From DAOTUB01 sp034437455 (GTDB lineage Bacteria > Chloroflexota > Anaerolineae > B4-G1), in the NCBI GenBank assembly GCA_034437455.1, contig DAOTUB010000387.1, positions 1-12,599 on the forward strand: a stretch of 12,599 nucleotides of DNA. Reading direction: 5' to 3'. Positions 1 to 7,300 of this stretch are shown here, piece by piece. The notes beneath the pieces were generated by a model. The model did not search any database. It worked only from the letters and a program-made list of their open reading frames with translations, and was not told the DNA's origin. The first letter of the stretch is position 1, and each line of letters begins with the position of its first letter. The translations under genes were made by a program, and so were the position numbers.

Positions 1-1
1 T

Positions 2-65
2 GTATCGAAGCCAAGCGGCTCTCGGAAGCCAAATTGCCCCGAAAAGACCCGCTTGGTTTCGATAC
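2..65. repeat. Long imperfect inverted repeat (hairpin)
   Basis: Bases 2-18 pair with 49-65 over 17 bp. The only non-Watson-Crick pair is G10 with T57, a wobble if transcribed. The loop is about 30 bases. There is no T-run next to the stem, so this is not a standard terminator. It may be an extragenic palindromic repeat or the edge of a structured leader belonging to a gene left of the window. Confidence 0.55.
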
Positions 66-98
66 GCTTCTCCGCTGGCGCTGCGAAGCTACTCAACC
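55..98. repeat. Palindromic dispersed-repeat-like unit (GGTTTCGATACGC...CTACTCAACC)
   Basis: The unit starts GGTTTCGATACGC and ends CTACTCAACC. Its outer ends (GGTT/AACC) and an inner pair (GCTTC at 66-70, GAAGC at 85-89) are inverted, so it folds on itself. From memory, intergenic repeats with these two ends are scattered through many GC-rich genomes, but that could not be checked here. It overlaps the right arm of the 2-65 hairpin. Confidence 0.35.
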
Positions 99-169
99 GG
101 CGCTCCTATGTCAATGGCTGAACGGTTACGCTAGATGAACAGTAGCTTTATATGGGTTTTGGTCAGACG

Positions 170-223
170 AAAAAGGGCCAGATAAGCGTTCCAGGTTCAA
201 CCCGGAGACGGCCTTCATGGCCC
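170..223 (-). terminator. Possible intrinsic terminator of cooT
   Basis: Read on the minus strand, about 40 bases after the cooT stop, GGGCCA (218-223 side) pairs with TGGCCC (175-180 side) and five T follow at 170-174. Inside the loop a second small hairpin (191-205, CCGGGTT against AACCTGG with one bulge) makes it branched. The outer stem is only 6 bp with a long loop, so this is a moderate call. Confidence 0.4.
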
Positions 224-265
224 CTCGTTTGCTCGTCGTATGTAGTTGTCGTTGCGGCGCTAAAA

Positions 266-478
266 CTAACTGGCTTTGCTGTCCGGTTGGCCCAGGTGCA
301 CGGTGTGTTTCAAAAAGTTGATTTTTTCGATCCGTCCCTGCACCAGCTTTTGCTCACCCAGCAGGTTGACCAGCAGGTAGGCGTCCTGCTCCGGTTCCGG
401 CTGGACCAGCATGACGTCCTCCATCACCTGGCGCTCTTGGCCGTCGCCATCGCGGACATAGACCTTGGCTTCGCACAT
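266..478 (-). CDS. cooT: CooT family nickel-binding protein
   Basis: This is a 70-residue protein beginning MCEAKVYV. It has the family pattern: Met-Cys start, a beta-rich body, VMEDV near residues 18-22, LLVNLLGEQKLVQGRI at about 35-50 and a short polar tail. Rhodospirillum rubrum CooT is a small cytoplasmic Ni(II)-binding dimer that uses Cys2 and is linked to nickel insertion into CO dehydrogenase. Cys2 is present here. The open frame extends ten codons upstream (Met at 508), but the start at 478 is favoured because GGAGGTG lies about six bases before it and because Cys at position 2 is the family hallmark. The gene has its own promoter at 586-614 and a terminator-like leader at 492-540. 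No CO dehydrogenase gene is in the window, so the nickel client is unknown. Confidence 0.85.
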   Translation of the reverse strand: MCEAKVYVRDGDGQERQVMEDVMLVQPEPEQDAYLLVNLLGEQKLVQGRIEKINFLKHTVHLGQPDSKAS

Positions 479-491
479 TTCGCACCTCCGT

Positions 492-540
492 GAAAACAAA
501 AATGCCACACAGACCGGGCCTTCAGGCCGGTTGAGTGGCG
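492..540 (-). terminator. Intrinsic terminator/attenuator in the cooT leader
   Basis: On the minus strand, GCCAC (535-539) pairs with GTGGC (504-508). Inside this, ACCGGCCT (524-531) pairs with AGGCCCGGT (513-521, one bulged base) around a two-base loop. ATTTTTGTTTT follows directly at 493-503. That is a textbook intrinsic terminator. It lies downstream of the cooT promoter and ends just before the cooT ribosome site (484-490). A constitutive terminator there would silence the gene, so conditional attenuation is the natural reading. Alternatively it terminates read-through from DUF3842 and the promoter call is wrong. Confidence 0.6.
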
Positions 541-585
541 ATCTTCATGATACGCTTTTTGCGCCGACTTCATGTCAGCGGGGCA

Positions 586-614
586 ACTATACCACAGGGC
601 AGCCGGGATGTCAA
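586..614 (-). promoter_or_regulatory. Sigma-70-type promoter for cooT
   Basis: On the minus strand the -35 box is TTGACA (609-614) and the -10 box is TATAGT (586-591), separated by exactly 17 bp. This is nearly consensus. The -35 box overlaps the TGA stop of the DUF3842 gene. Transcription would start near 579, giving a leader of about 100 nt before the cooT ATG. The leader contains a small hairpin around 565-583 and then the terminator-like structure at 492-540. Confidence 0.65.
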
Positions 615-1030
615 CCGCTGGCGGCAATGGCCTGCTGGATAGTCTCGATGGCGGCGCTGATCTGCTTGGTCAGCGCTTTCCACTCGATGCCGACGATCTC
701 AAAGTACGGCTGGTTGATGGGCAGGAGCAGCTTGCGCCCCGGAGCCCCGGCCACGGCCGCGGCGATAATCGGCGTGATCTCGCCCATCATCGAATTGGGG
801 ATGACGACGCCGATGGGGGCCAGGATGAAATCGGCCTGGCCGATCGAGACGCGGATGGCGTTCTCGCCGCTGGCGCCGCGGCTGGCGCGGGCTTGCATCA
901 TTTTCTGTGTAGCGACGGCGTTGGCGCCCAGCGCCAGGATCTCTGCCTCCAGCGGCAACTCTTCGCGCAACTGGGAGACAATCTGGGCGCCAATCCCTCC
1001 GCCCATGCCGTCGAGCACGGCGATGATCAC
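611..1030 (-). CDS. DUF3842 family protein
   Basis: This 139-residue protein begins MIIAVLDGMGGGIGAQIV, a Rossmann-like strand followed by a glycine-rich loop. It continues with ILALGANAVAT (about 31-41), GASGENAIRV (52-61) and a PIGVVIPNSMMGEITP block (72-87), then LLLPIN near 101-106. The order and length match DUF3842, a small cytoplasmic family of unknown function found mainly in anaerobes. The frame is open far upstream (Met at 1192). GTG at 1030 is chosen because conserved sequence begins there, GGAGGG lies just before it, and it overlaps the stop of an upstream small ORF as GTGA. It is likely transcribed from the promoter at 1137-1165. The product appears intact; no reaction is proposed. 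Confidence 0.8.
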   Translation of the reverse strand: MIIAVLDGMGGGIGAQIVSQLREELPLEAEILALGANAVATQKMMQARASRGASGENAIRVSIGQADFILAPIGVVIPNSMMGEITPIIAAAVAGAPGRKLLLPINQPYFEIVGIEWKALTKQISAAIETIQQAIAASG

Positions 1031-1113
1031 GGCGCCCTCCAATCTCCTGGAGTCAAAAGGGGCACGGGGATCGCAAATCGAACAAAAAAACGGTTTTCGG
1101 GCATCCTCGACAT
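1027..1113 (-). CDS. Small upstream ORF (28 aa), coupled to DUF3842
   Basis: A 28-codon frame starts with ATG at 1113, preceded by GGGAGGAA (SD core at 1117-1122). It ends with TGA at 1027-1029, overlapping the GTG start of DUF3842 in the sequence GTGA. The peptide begins MSRMPENRFFVRFAIPVP and is basic and hydrophobic with several prolines. It matches no family I recognise. The ribosome site is better than that of the gene behind it, and the ORF begins only about 15 bases after the predicted transcription start. It therefore looks like a translated leader that delivers ribosomes to DUF3842. No Cys, His cluster or clear transmembrane helix is visible. It could be a chance frame; conservation would decide. 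Confidence 0.5.
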   Translation of the reverse strand: MSRMPENRFFVRFAIPVPLLTPGDWRAP

Positions 1114-1136
1114 TTCCTCCCGACTGTCCGCAAGAG

Positions 1137-1165
1137 AATGTACCACAGATGTCGAGAAACGTCAA
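1137..1165 (-). promoter_or_regulatory. Sigma-70-type promoter for the uORF-DUF3842 unit
   Basis: On the minus strand the -35 box is TTGACG (1160-1165) and the -10 box is TACATT (1137-1142), with a 17-bp spacer. The spacer ends in CTGTGG directly before the -10, exactly as in the cooT promoter. The start of transcription would fall near 1130, just before the strong ribosome site of the small ORF. Confidence 0.55.
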
Positions 1166-1213
1166 TGTTATGCCCTGCCTTGCGGAGGTCACATATAAAC
1201 CTCCGCACCGATC

Positions 1214-1665
1214 CTATATGATGCGCACCTCCACCCCGGCCTCCGTCTCGATCCTGGCCGCCAGGTTCTCCAGATCTTACAAAGCAAAGGTGATGGCCGC
1301 GTCTTGGGTCCGGTAGCTGACCTCGCCTCCCTGCATCGGCGTCATCAACAACATCGTGGTAATGTTGTCCAGTAATGCCAAGATGACCGAGGTTCAGAAT
1401 CGTGACCAACAACTCTTCGATGACGCCGATGACGATCATCCCCATTACCAAAAAGATCACGTCAAAGTTGACGTATTCCAGCGCCCGCTCAAAGTCAAAG
1501 ATGAACAAGTCAGGGTTGACCACTCCGCCGACGAACGTCGTACCCAGGACCACAGCCGCGTCTAACAGGGTGGCCATCGTGTTTGTAGCTTTTCCAGGGC
1601 AATGATTACCAATGTGACGACGAAGGTGAGCGTTGCCACTCAGAAGCCAGCCGCGATGACTCGCC
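1214..1665 (-). pseudogene. Broken SLC13/ArsB-type permease fragment
   Basis: Three frames in succession carry pieces of an ion-transporter family permease. First comes VIAAGF, a stop, then VATLTFVVTLVIIAL (about 1585-1665). Second is TLLDAAVVLGTTFVGG...FDVIFLVMGMIVI (about 1400-1574). Third is SVILALLDNITTMLLMTPM (about 1325-1390), the diagnostic SLC13/ArsB/CitMHS 'LDN-TT' helix. The normal protein has over 400 residues; here only the first three or four helices remain, with at least two frameshifts and a missing stretch between the second and third pieces. The last frame runs on through an in-frame TAA (1277-1279) to a stop at 1214 with protein-like sequence (DLENLAARIETEAGVEVRI) that I cannot place and that may belong to a different gene. 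Substrate cannot be inferred. Confidence 0.6.
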
Positions 1666-1670
1666 CTGAT

Positions 1671-1931
1671 TCAGGTGGGCGATCTGATCGCTCCCATCTC
1701 CAAGTCCTGAAATTGGAAATGGGGCCGGGAGATTTTCAGCGTCAGCGTTTCGATATCGCCCACAACCTTGGGCAGCACGTCCAGCAAAAAGGCGCCGTCG
1801 GGCTGACTTTTGGTCGAGGGGTTTGCTTGTTCGCTTCCATCATCTGCGTCAACGTTTCCGCTAATCACCATAATGCTCTCGGCATCTCTGACAGGCTCCT
1901 GTCCTGGCCGAAAAGTATGTCCGTTCTCGAT
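1671..1931 (-). pseudogene. Unidentified coding remnant
   Basis: One frame is open from just after a TAG at 1932-1934 to a TGA at 1671-1673 and has protein-like composition: TFRPGQEPVRDAESIMVISG near the start, then an acidic linker, then FLLDVLPKVVGDIETLTLKI. The ATG at 1871 has no ribosome site before it, so this looks like the tail of a gene whose start is lost in the neighbouring mobile-element debris. It lies just upstream of the transporter fragment. I do not recognise the family, and a chance open frame is possible. Confidence 0.3.
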
Positions 1932-2266
1932 CTAGCCATAATGGACCTGGAATCACCCATCCCGGAGCGTGTTGAAAGTGGAGAATGGGTGGGTACATTC
2001 GCTCAATCACCAAGTTATCCCTTCAATCCGACCAGTTGAAGGCTGGTTGACGAGACTGTTGAGGTGATTGAGGCTGGAAACTGGCGCCAGATAATCCGCA
2101 TCTGGCGTACACAATCTATCGGATCCGTGGAGGGAAGATGCCAGAGGCAGAGGGTATTTTTCTCGGTACCAGAGGAAGCAGACAAGTTGTGAAGAGAATG
2201 TGATCCAAGTTAGTGAAGGTAGCTTGAGAATTGGTGTGTTCCTTGCCCAACGCTTCCTGGTGTTTG
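1932..2266. other. Gene-free stretch with one small hairpin
   Basis: No credible gene is visible on either strand; the open frames that cross it are out of frame with the adjacent transposase remnant or lack family features. The one structure seen is a perfect 8-bp inverted repeat, CGCCAGAT (2085-2092) and ATCTGGCG (2100-2107), with a 7-base loop and no T-run. The terminal repeat of the 3483-4140 IS relic was not found here. Confidence 0.5.
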
Positions 2267-2712
2267 CCAGAAGTAATCGCGGTGGAGTCCACCGAGTACG
2301 GGGCCAGATGCGACTTTTCCAGTAGCTGACGGGGTTTCTGACCGCACCGGCTGGCACGGAATACGCTGCTCGATCCCTTGGTGAGGGCGAGCGTGGTTGA
2401 AGTACTCCTTGTACTCTTTCACCACTCGGTACAGATGCCGTTCCCAAAAGATCAGAAAGTGGTCAAGATATTCCCGTCGCAGACTGCCCAGAAAGCGCTC
2501 ACAGATCGCGTTTGCCCTGGGTGCTCGATAGGGTGTTTTCAGCACCTCGATACCTGTTCCTTTGGCCACACGCGTGAACGAAGGCCCGAACTTGCCGTCG
2601 TTGTCGCAGATCAAAAATCGCGGTCCTTCACCACAAACGGCGTCGCTTCCCGCAGTTTTTGGGCTGTCCACCGATCGGTTGGGTTTCTTGTCACCCCAAG
2701 CTGAATATTTCA
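2267..2712 (-). pseudogene. Integrase-core (DDE) transposase, C-terminal half only
   Basis: The remnant reads GVTRNPTDRWTAQKLREATPF in one frame (about 2650-2709). It then shifts to a second frame with FLICDNDGKFGP (the second catalytic Asp), GIEVLKTPYRAPRANAICERF (catalytic Glu), the NHARPHQGIEQRIP block and the family ending PVLGGLHRDY. These are hallmarks of rve-type IS481/IS3-like transposases. The N-terminal helix-turn-helix part and the first catalytic Asp are absent: the sequence stops at about 2712, 40 bp from the end of the ferredoxin gene. With a frameshift and half the protein missing, it is inactive. Which IS family it belongs to cannot be settled without a search. Confidence 0.75.
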
Positions 2713-2751
2713 GTACCTCGCTGGCCGTCTACTCTACATTTTCCGTCTTGA

Positions 2752-3120
2752 TCAGTCTGCATATTCCGTATCCCTCAGAATATCGAGCTGCTCCATGGTT
2801 CTTTCTGCAACTTTTTTGTTTTTGTCAAAGTGTCGCTGCAAACGTTCGATAAGGTGTTTTTGTTTTATCTGATCATTGGAATAATACTCATGCTTTAGCA
2901 ACTCTCTTGCCCAATCTAAATTAGATTTCACTTCTTCAGGGATTAGTTCTCCGTCATGACGAACTGCGTCACTTGGGCATATATCGTGACAAACCCCACA
3001 TCGTATGCACTCGTCATCTTTTATCAAGGCAATGTCTTCTTTAATTGAAATTGCGCCAACATAACATTCATCAACGCATATTTGGCATCCGGTACACAAT
3101 CCTTCATCTATCCAAGGCAT
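2752..3120 (-). CDS. 2x[4Fe-4S] ferredoxin-type protein
   Basis: This 122-residue cytoplasmic electron carrier starts MPWIDEGLCTGC. Two CxxCxxCxxxC motifs are complete: Cys9, 12, 15, 19 and Cys38, 41, 44, 48, each set binding a cubane together with the cross-partner Cys. The first motif lacks the usual Pro after its last Cys (CY), while the second has it (CP). Residues 57-122 form a charged, helical extension (LDWARELLKHEYY...RLQRHFDKNKKVAERTMEQL) not found in short bacterial ferredoxins. This suggests a dedicated partner rather than general electron transfer. AGGAG sits nine bases before the ATG. No redox partner gene is adjacent; both neighbours are IS relics. The gene is visibly more AT-rich than the rest of the window, which points to separate acquisition. 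No convincing promoter was found. Confidence 0.85.
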   Translation of the reverse strand: MPWIDEGLCTGCQICVDECYVGAISIKEDIALIKDDECIRCGVCHDICPSDAVRHDGELIPEEVKSNLDWARELLKHEYYSNDQIKQKHLIERLQRHFDKNKKVAERTMEQLDILRDTEYAD

Positions 3121-3482
3121 TTGGGCTTATCTCCTTTTTTAATTCTGTTTACTCTTTTTGCAAAGGCCTCGAGCTGAGGCACCGGGAATCACCCTGTTAC
3201 TGGCAATTCCAACATCTCCATCACGCAACCTCGCCAACAAAATCCACAACACCCCCGGTTGCCTCCAGCGAATGGGTGCAACCTGTTTTCCTTAAACCGT
3301 TGCTCAATCGAGCACCGGAGGATGGGAGGCAAAGGTCGGGTCTGATTCGCCAAAGCGAATCAGCGTGAGCTTGGCGATCAACGGGCGCCAAGCCACCACG
3401 AACTTTGACAACGGTGTATCCACGTCGGTGCGATGTTTGCATCAAAGCATACACCAAAACAGATAAAATATCAACTTTGACC
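3121..3482. other. Gene-free stretch with a hairpin and a short coding-like frame
   Basis: Between the ferredoxin gene and the IS relic no gene is convincing. A minus-strand frame at about 3304-3435 reads DTPLSKFVVAWRPLIAKLTL and onward to a TGA; it is protein-like but unidentified and has no start. Within it lies a perfect 9-bp inverted repeat, CTGATTCGC (3342-3350) and GCGAATCAG (3355-3363), with a 4-base loop and no T-run. Confidence 0.4.
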
Positions 3483-4140
3483 TGTGCTGGCTACTTGACT
3501 CATCCACCGCAGTGTAAAGAGCTTTCCGGCTATCCCGATCCGATCTGGAGATACTACCGGCTACGAAACTGCGTTATGGGAAACGTAGCAACAGTAGGCA
3601 GATCGGCAGTCACTCGCTCCCTGGATGCCAGCAATGGGGACAGACTATCAACTCACTTACGCCCGCCCGATAGGGCACTTTCGGTGAGCGACGGACCAGA
3701 TGAAGACTGTAGTCCAACGAATATCTCGCACCACATCACAGCATAGGGAACCATCCCCACTCACCCCATTTTCCTATTTTGCTTCAGGTATGTAGATCAC
3801 AACTGGATCACTCGACATATATTGGGCGGGGTGCTCGCAGTCAAGCTGTGCGCACCCTTGCTGACTTCACATACCCGTCGTCCATATGACAATGAAGTTG
3901 GATACTAGAACTGATGAAATCCAAAACGAGCGAACGGAGAAAGTAGCCAACACAGGTTGCAGGCTTGGTCCATCGCTTGAGATGCTGTTTCAGCCGGCCA
4001 CCGAGGTTTTTACAGGCATTGAGGATACTCGTCATCATGCTGTGATTAACTCCAAATGGATTGTCGATTGTACCGCATGATAACTGATTTCGGTGATTTC
4101 AGCACGTAAAAGCCGATGGATGAGTTAAGTAGCCAGTACA
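3483..4140 (-). mobile_element. Degenerate IS element with 24-bp terminal inverted repeats
   Basis: The left end 3483-3506 (TGTGCTGGCTACTT...) and the right end 4117-4140 are inverted copies matching at 22 of 24 positions; both differences are G/A transitions. The termini are 5'-TG...CA-3', typical of integrase-core transposons. The flanking bases 3480-3482 and 4141-4143 are both ACC, a likely 3-bp target duplication. At 658 bp the element is too short for a full integrase-core transposase, and only an N-terminal-like remnant is visible inside (3841-4038). It is therefore an internally deleted, MITE-like relic that may once have been mobilised in trans. Confidence 0.65.
3841..4038 (-). pseudogene. 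Possible N-terminal transposase remnant inside the IS relic
   Basis: The 65-codon frame starts about 80 bp inside the right terminal repeat, pointing inward, where a transposase start is expected. Its segment GGRLKQHLKRWTKPAT followed by a hydrophobic stretch and SLVLDFISSSIQL resembles, from memory, the N-terminus of the integrase-type transposases whose C-terminal half lies at 2267-2712. The 'ENALLRQQL' helix that should come next is not seen, and a stop follows soon after. The resemblance is short, so the call is tentative. Confidence 0.35.
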
Positions 4141-4316
4141 ACCCGGAAGATGCAGGATATGGTAGAGGAGCTGTAGGATGTGACACGCTCCCTGAAGCAA
4201 CCACAATGCTCGCGTAGAATCTTTCGCGACACAATTTACCCCCACTTGGAGGCCCTCCAGAGGGTGCGAGAGGGTCGGGTTCCTTCGCTAAACGTCCGTT
4301 TTGAGTGATATAACCA
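4141..4316. other. Short non-coding spacer
   Basis: The right flank of the IS relic up to the terminator. No coding frame with family features and no promoter were recognised. Confidence 0.5.
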
Positions 4317-4351
4317 AAAACCCGCAGGGCTTGCGAGACCCTGCGGGTTTT
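4317..4351 (-). terminator. Strong intrinsic terminator of the surface-protein operon
   Basis: CCCGCAGGG (4321-4329) and CCCTGCGGG (4339-4347) form a perfect 9-bp GC-rich stem around a 9-base loop, extended by four A/T pairs. On the minus strand TTTTT follows (4316-4320), 25 bases after the stop of the large gene. The opposite strand also has TTTT, so it could work in both directions. Confidence 0.9.
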
Positions 4352-4376
4352 GTGATCCTCAAACTACCGCATCATC

Positions 4377-7300
4377 TCAACGCTTAGGCCTCGCAATCGC
4401 GCCCGCAGCGACCAGCGCCATCAGCAAGAGCCACCCTTCGACAAGCTCAGGACGCAGCGGCATCAGCGCCTCCGTGTACCCGCCGACAGGCGCAGGCGAT
4501 CCCACTACGTTCGCCCGTATCACGACCATATCTTGCCGGTCTTGATTGGCGTCCGAAGTGGAAGTGACGTTGACGGCCCCGCTGATATCCCGGTAAATCC
4601 CCACCAAGCTCATCTTTACCACCAGTTTGAACTGCCCCTGTCGAGCCAACGGACCGGTATTGAGCGTCCCCGCCAGCACGTTGGCTGTGACGTCCACCGT
4701 CCCGCTGTAGTACTCGACCGTCCACTCTGGCATCGCGATGTCCGTGCCACTGATGACAAAGCTGTCCTGAGCGTTCCCATCGTTCTCGATGAACACCTCG
4801 TGGGAGATCACAGTGGTACCAGAATCCAGCTCGATCGTGTACGCCAGCGTCTGGTTGACGCCGGTGACGTTCCACACGTCGGCTCCGACCACGGTGCCGG
4901 AGATGACCATGTTGTCCGGCTGGTAGTATGTATCCGCCGTCGTCTCCGCCTCGACCTGATCCCGTTTATCCGTCTCGGTGTTGGACGTGGTGGTGAGGAT
5001 CGCCGTAAAGACGTCGCCCGCCGGCACGATCTCGTGATCCTGGCTCACCCGCACCTCAAGGTCGAGTGCATCATCCTTGTCCAGATTGCCGCTGTTCCAG
5101 CCGCCGCCGATCACGTCGTCTGTGATGTCCAGCGTCCCGCTGTAGTATTCGACCGACCAGCCTCCGCTGTCCCCGTCTCCTTGCACCATGAAGCTGTCCT
5201 GGACGTTGCCGTCGTTCTCCAGGCGCACGTCGTAGATGGCGGTGTCGCTGCTGGGCGGATTCGGCGCTCTGGTCAGCGACGACTTTTGCTCGTCGGGGGG
5301 ATCGTAGACGTCGTCGCCCGTCCCGTCGATCACTGGGTCCGGCTGATAGTCCGCGTTGACGATGGTTCTGGCGGCTACCGTGTCCAGGACGGTCGTCGGC
5401 GACAGGCCCGAAGTGGCGGTGAACTCGACCGTCCAGTCGGTTTCGCCATAGACGCTGGCGCCGGGACTGACCTCTACCCGCAGGGTGTGCGAAATGCCCG
5501 GCCCCATATTGCCCGTGGTCCAGGTTCCGCCGAGCACCCCAGCCGTGACGTCGCTCCCGCCCGTGGCGGCGTCGTAGTAAGCGACCGTCCAGCCGCTGCC
5601 CCCGCCGGTTCCGGTTCCGGTAAAGACGTCGGTCTGATTGCCGTCATTCTCTATCCGCAGATGGTAGGTGATGACCGCGTTCCGATCCACATCCCCTGTC
5701 TCTGTCTGATCGGTGGGATTATAGACATTGTCATAGCTGAACGAGCCGGCGGTGCTGAGCTTGATCTGACTGTCCGCCATCACGGTCCCGCGCACGGTGG
5801 TATCGGCCAACACCACGTCGGTCTCGATGCCCCCTCGGGTGGCGGTGACGTAGGTGTGCCTCGCTACCCCGCCGACCGCCCACGTCCCCGGCGTCACGAC
5901 CAGCGTGATGCTGATGGCGGCGTCGCGCGCCAGGTTGCCCGTGCTCCAGGTTCCGCCGAGTACCCCGGCGGTGATGTCGCCGCCGCCGCTGTCATAGTAG
6001 CCCACGTCCCAGTTGGCGTCGCCGCCGTCGCCGGTGACGTGAAAGTTGTCCGCCACGTTCCCGTCGTTCTGGATGGCGATGGTGTAAGAGACAGGCGCGT
6101 TCCGGTCTGTCGCCTGCCCCGTGGTCTGTCCGCTGGCGGTGTTGTTGTGAGCGTCGTCGCCGTGATAGACGTCCAGACCATCCTCGGCCCGGATCCAGCC
6201 GTCGGGGATGTGCTCAGAGTTGACGGTGGTAGCGGCGCGCACCAGGTCTTCCTTGCCTGGGTCTATGTTGGAAGTGGAGAGCACGGAAACGGTAAACGTG
6301 TCCCCGCCGTCCGGCGTCCAGTCCGGGACGACCGTGACGCTGATCTCCTGTCCTGAGCCTGCCGGAGGGCCCGCGGCGATGTCTGGTTTCCAGCCCGCGC
6401 CGGTCATCTGGGAAGTGATGTTGTTGCCGTTGCTGGCGTCGTGGTATGTCACGGCCCAGTGAGCGATGCCCGCCGTGCCGGTGATGGTAAAGTTGTCCAG
6501 GCCCTCTTCGGACACCACCTTCACCAGATAGGTCACGCCGACGTTGGCGTCGCCCGCTCCTTCCACCGTTTGGTTCACGCCGCTGGTGTTGATGATGGTA
6601 TTGCCCACGTAGCTGCCGGGACTGGGACTCGTCTCCTTGATCTCGTTGTCCGGCTGCGACCCGACGGCGGTGGTCTCGGCCCGCACGGTGTCGGATACGG
6701 CGCCGCCTCTACTGGCGCGCGCGTAGACAGTGTAGGGCGCGGCGGTGGTGGCATTGAGCAGGGGAGTGACCTCGACCCGCATCACGCGAGTAGTATCCCG
6801 CGCCAGTGACGGTACCGACCAACCGCTCGATCCCGTTACTTGCGCGGTGACGTCAGTGCCGCCAGAGGCAGCGTCATAGTATGCCACGTCCCACTCGGCT
6901 GTACCCGCCGTGCCGGTGATCACGATGTTGCTGTCCGTGGCGTTCCCGTCGTTCCCGATGCGCAGGTGGTAGATCGCGGCCACGCTGCGCGTCACCCCGT
7001 CCGTCTTGGATTGGGATGCGCCGTCTGCATTGTAGATGGAGTTGCCGACATATGTGTCGCCCGCGTCGTCCAACTTGATCTCCATGTCGGGATTGAAATA
7101 TTCGTTCACCGTGGTATCGGCGCACACCACGTCCTGGTCGTTTACGTCGCTCTGCGCCGTGGAGGTGATATAGACCGGGTAGACGTCGCCGCCGTCCGGG
7201 ATGATGCCTGGCGTGACCGACAAGGTGATCTCCACGCTCGCGCCGACGGCCAGGCTACCCGTGGACCAGGGGAGAGCGATGCGGCTGCCGCCGCTGTAGT

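Noticed and set aside
504..585. Assignment of the cooT leader to a named riboswitch such as NiCo
   Set aside because: The conserved sequence blocks of the classes I remember could not be matched; only the terminator structure is supported.
1031..1192. Longer DUF3842 start at 1192
   Set aside because: The extra 54 residues are not family-like, and the predicted promoter lies inside them. GTG at 1030 has an SD and begins the conserved strand.
465..1316. Plus-strand open frames over cooT, DUF3842 and the transporter fragment (465-1316 and 572-1198)
   Set aside because: They are antisense shadows of recognised minus-strand genes, with no domain and no start signal.
2007..2447. Minus-strand 146-codon frame
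   Set aside because: It is out of frame with the transposase remnant it overlaps and continues into non-coding sequence with no recognisable features.
3405..3746. Plus-strand 113-codon frame
   Set aside because: It crosses the left terminal repeat of the IS relic, has no ribosome site and resembles no family.
2267..4140. The two transposase relics as halves of one element split by the ferredoxin gene
   Set aside because: The element at 3483-4140 has both of its own ends and a target duplication, and no matching terminal repeat was found beyond the C-terminal half near 2000-2270. Two separate relics fit better.
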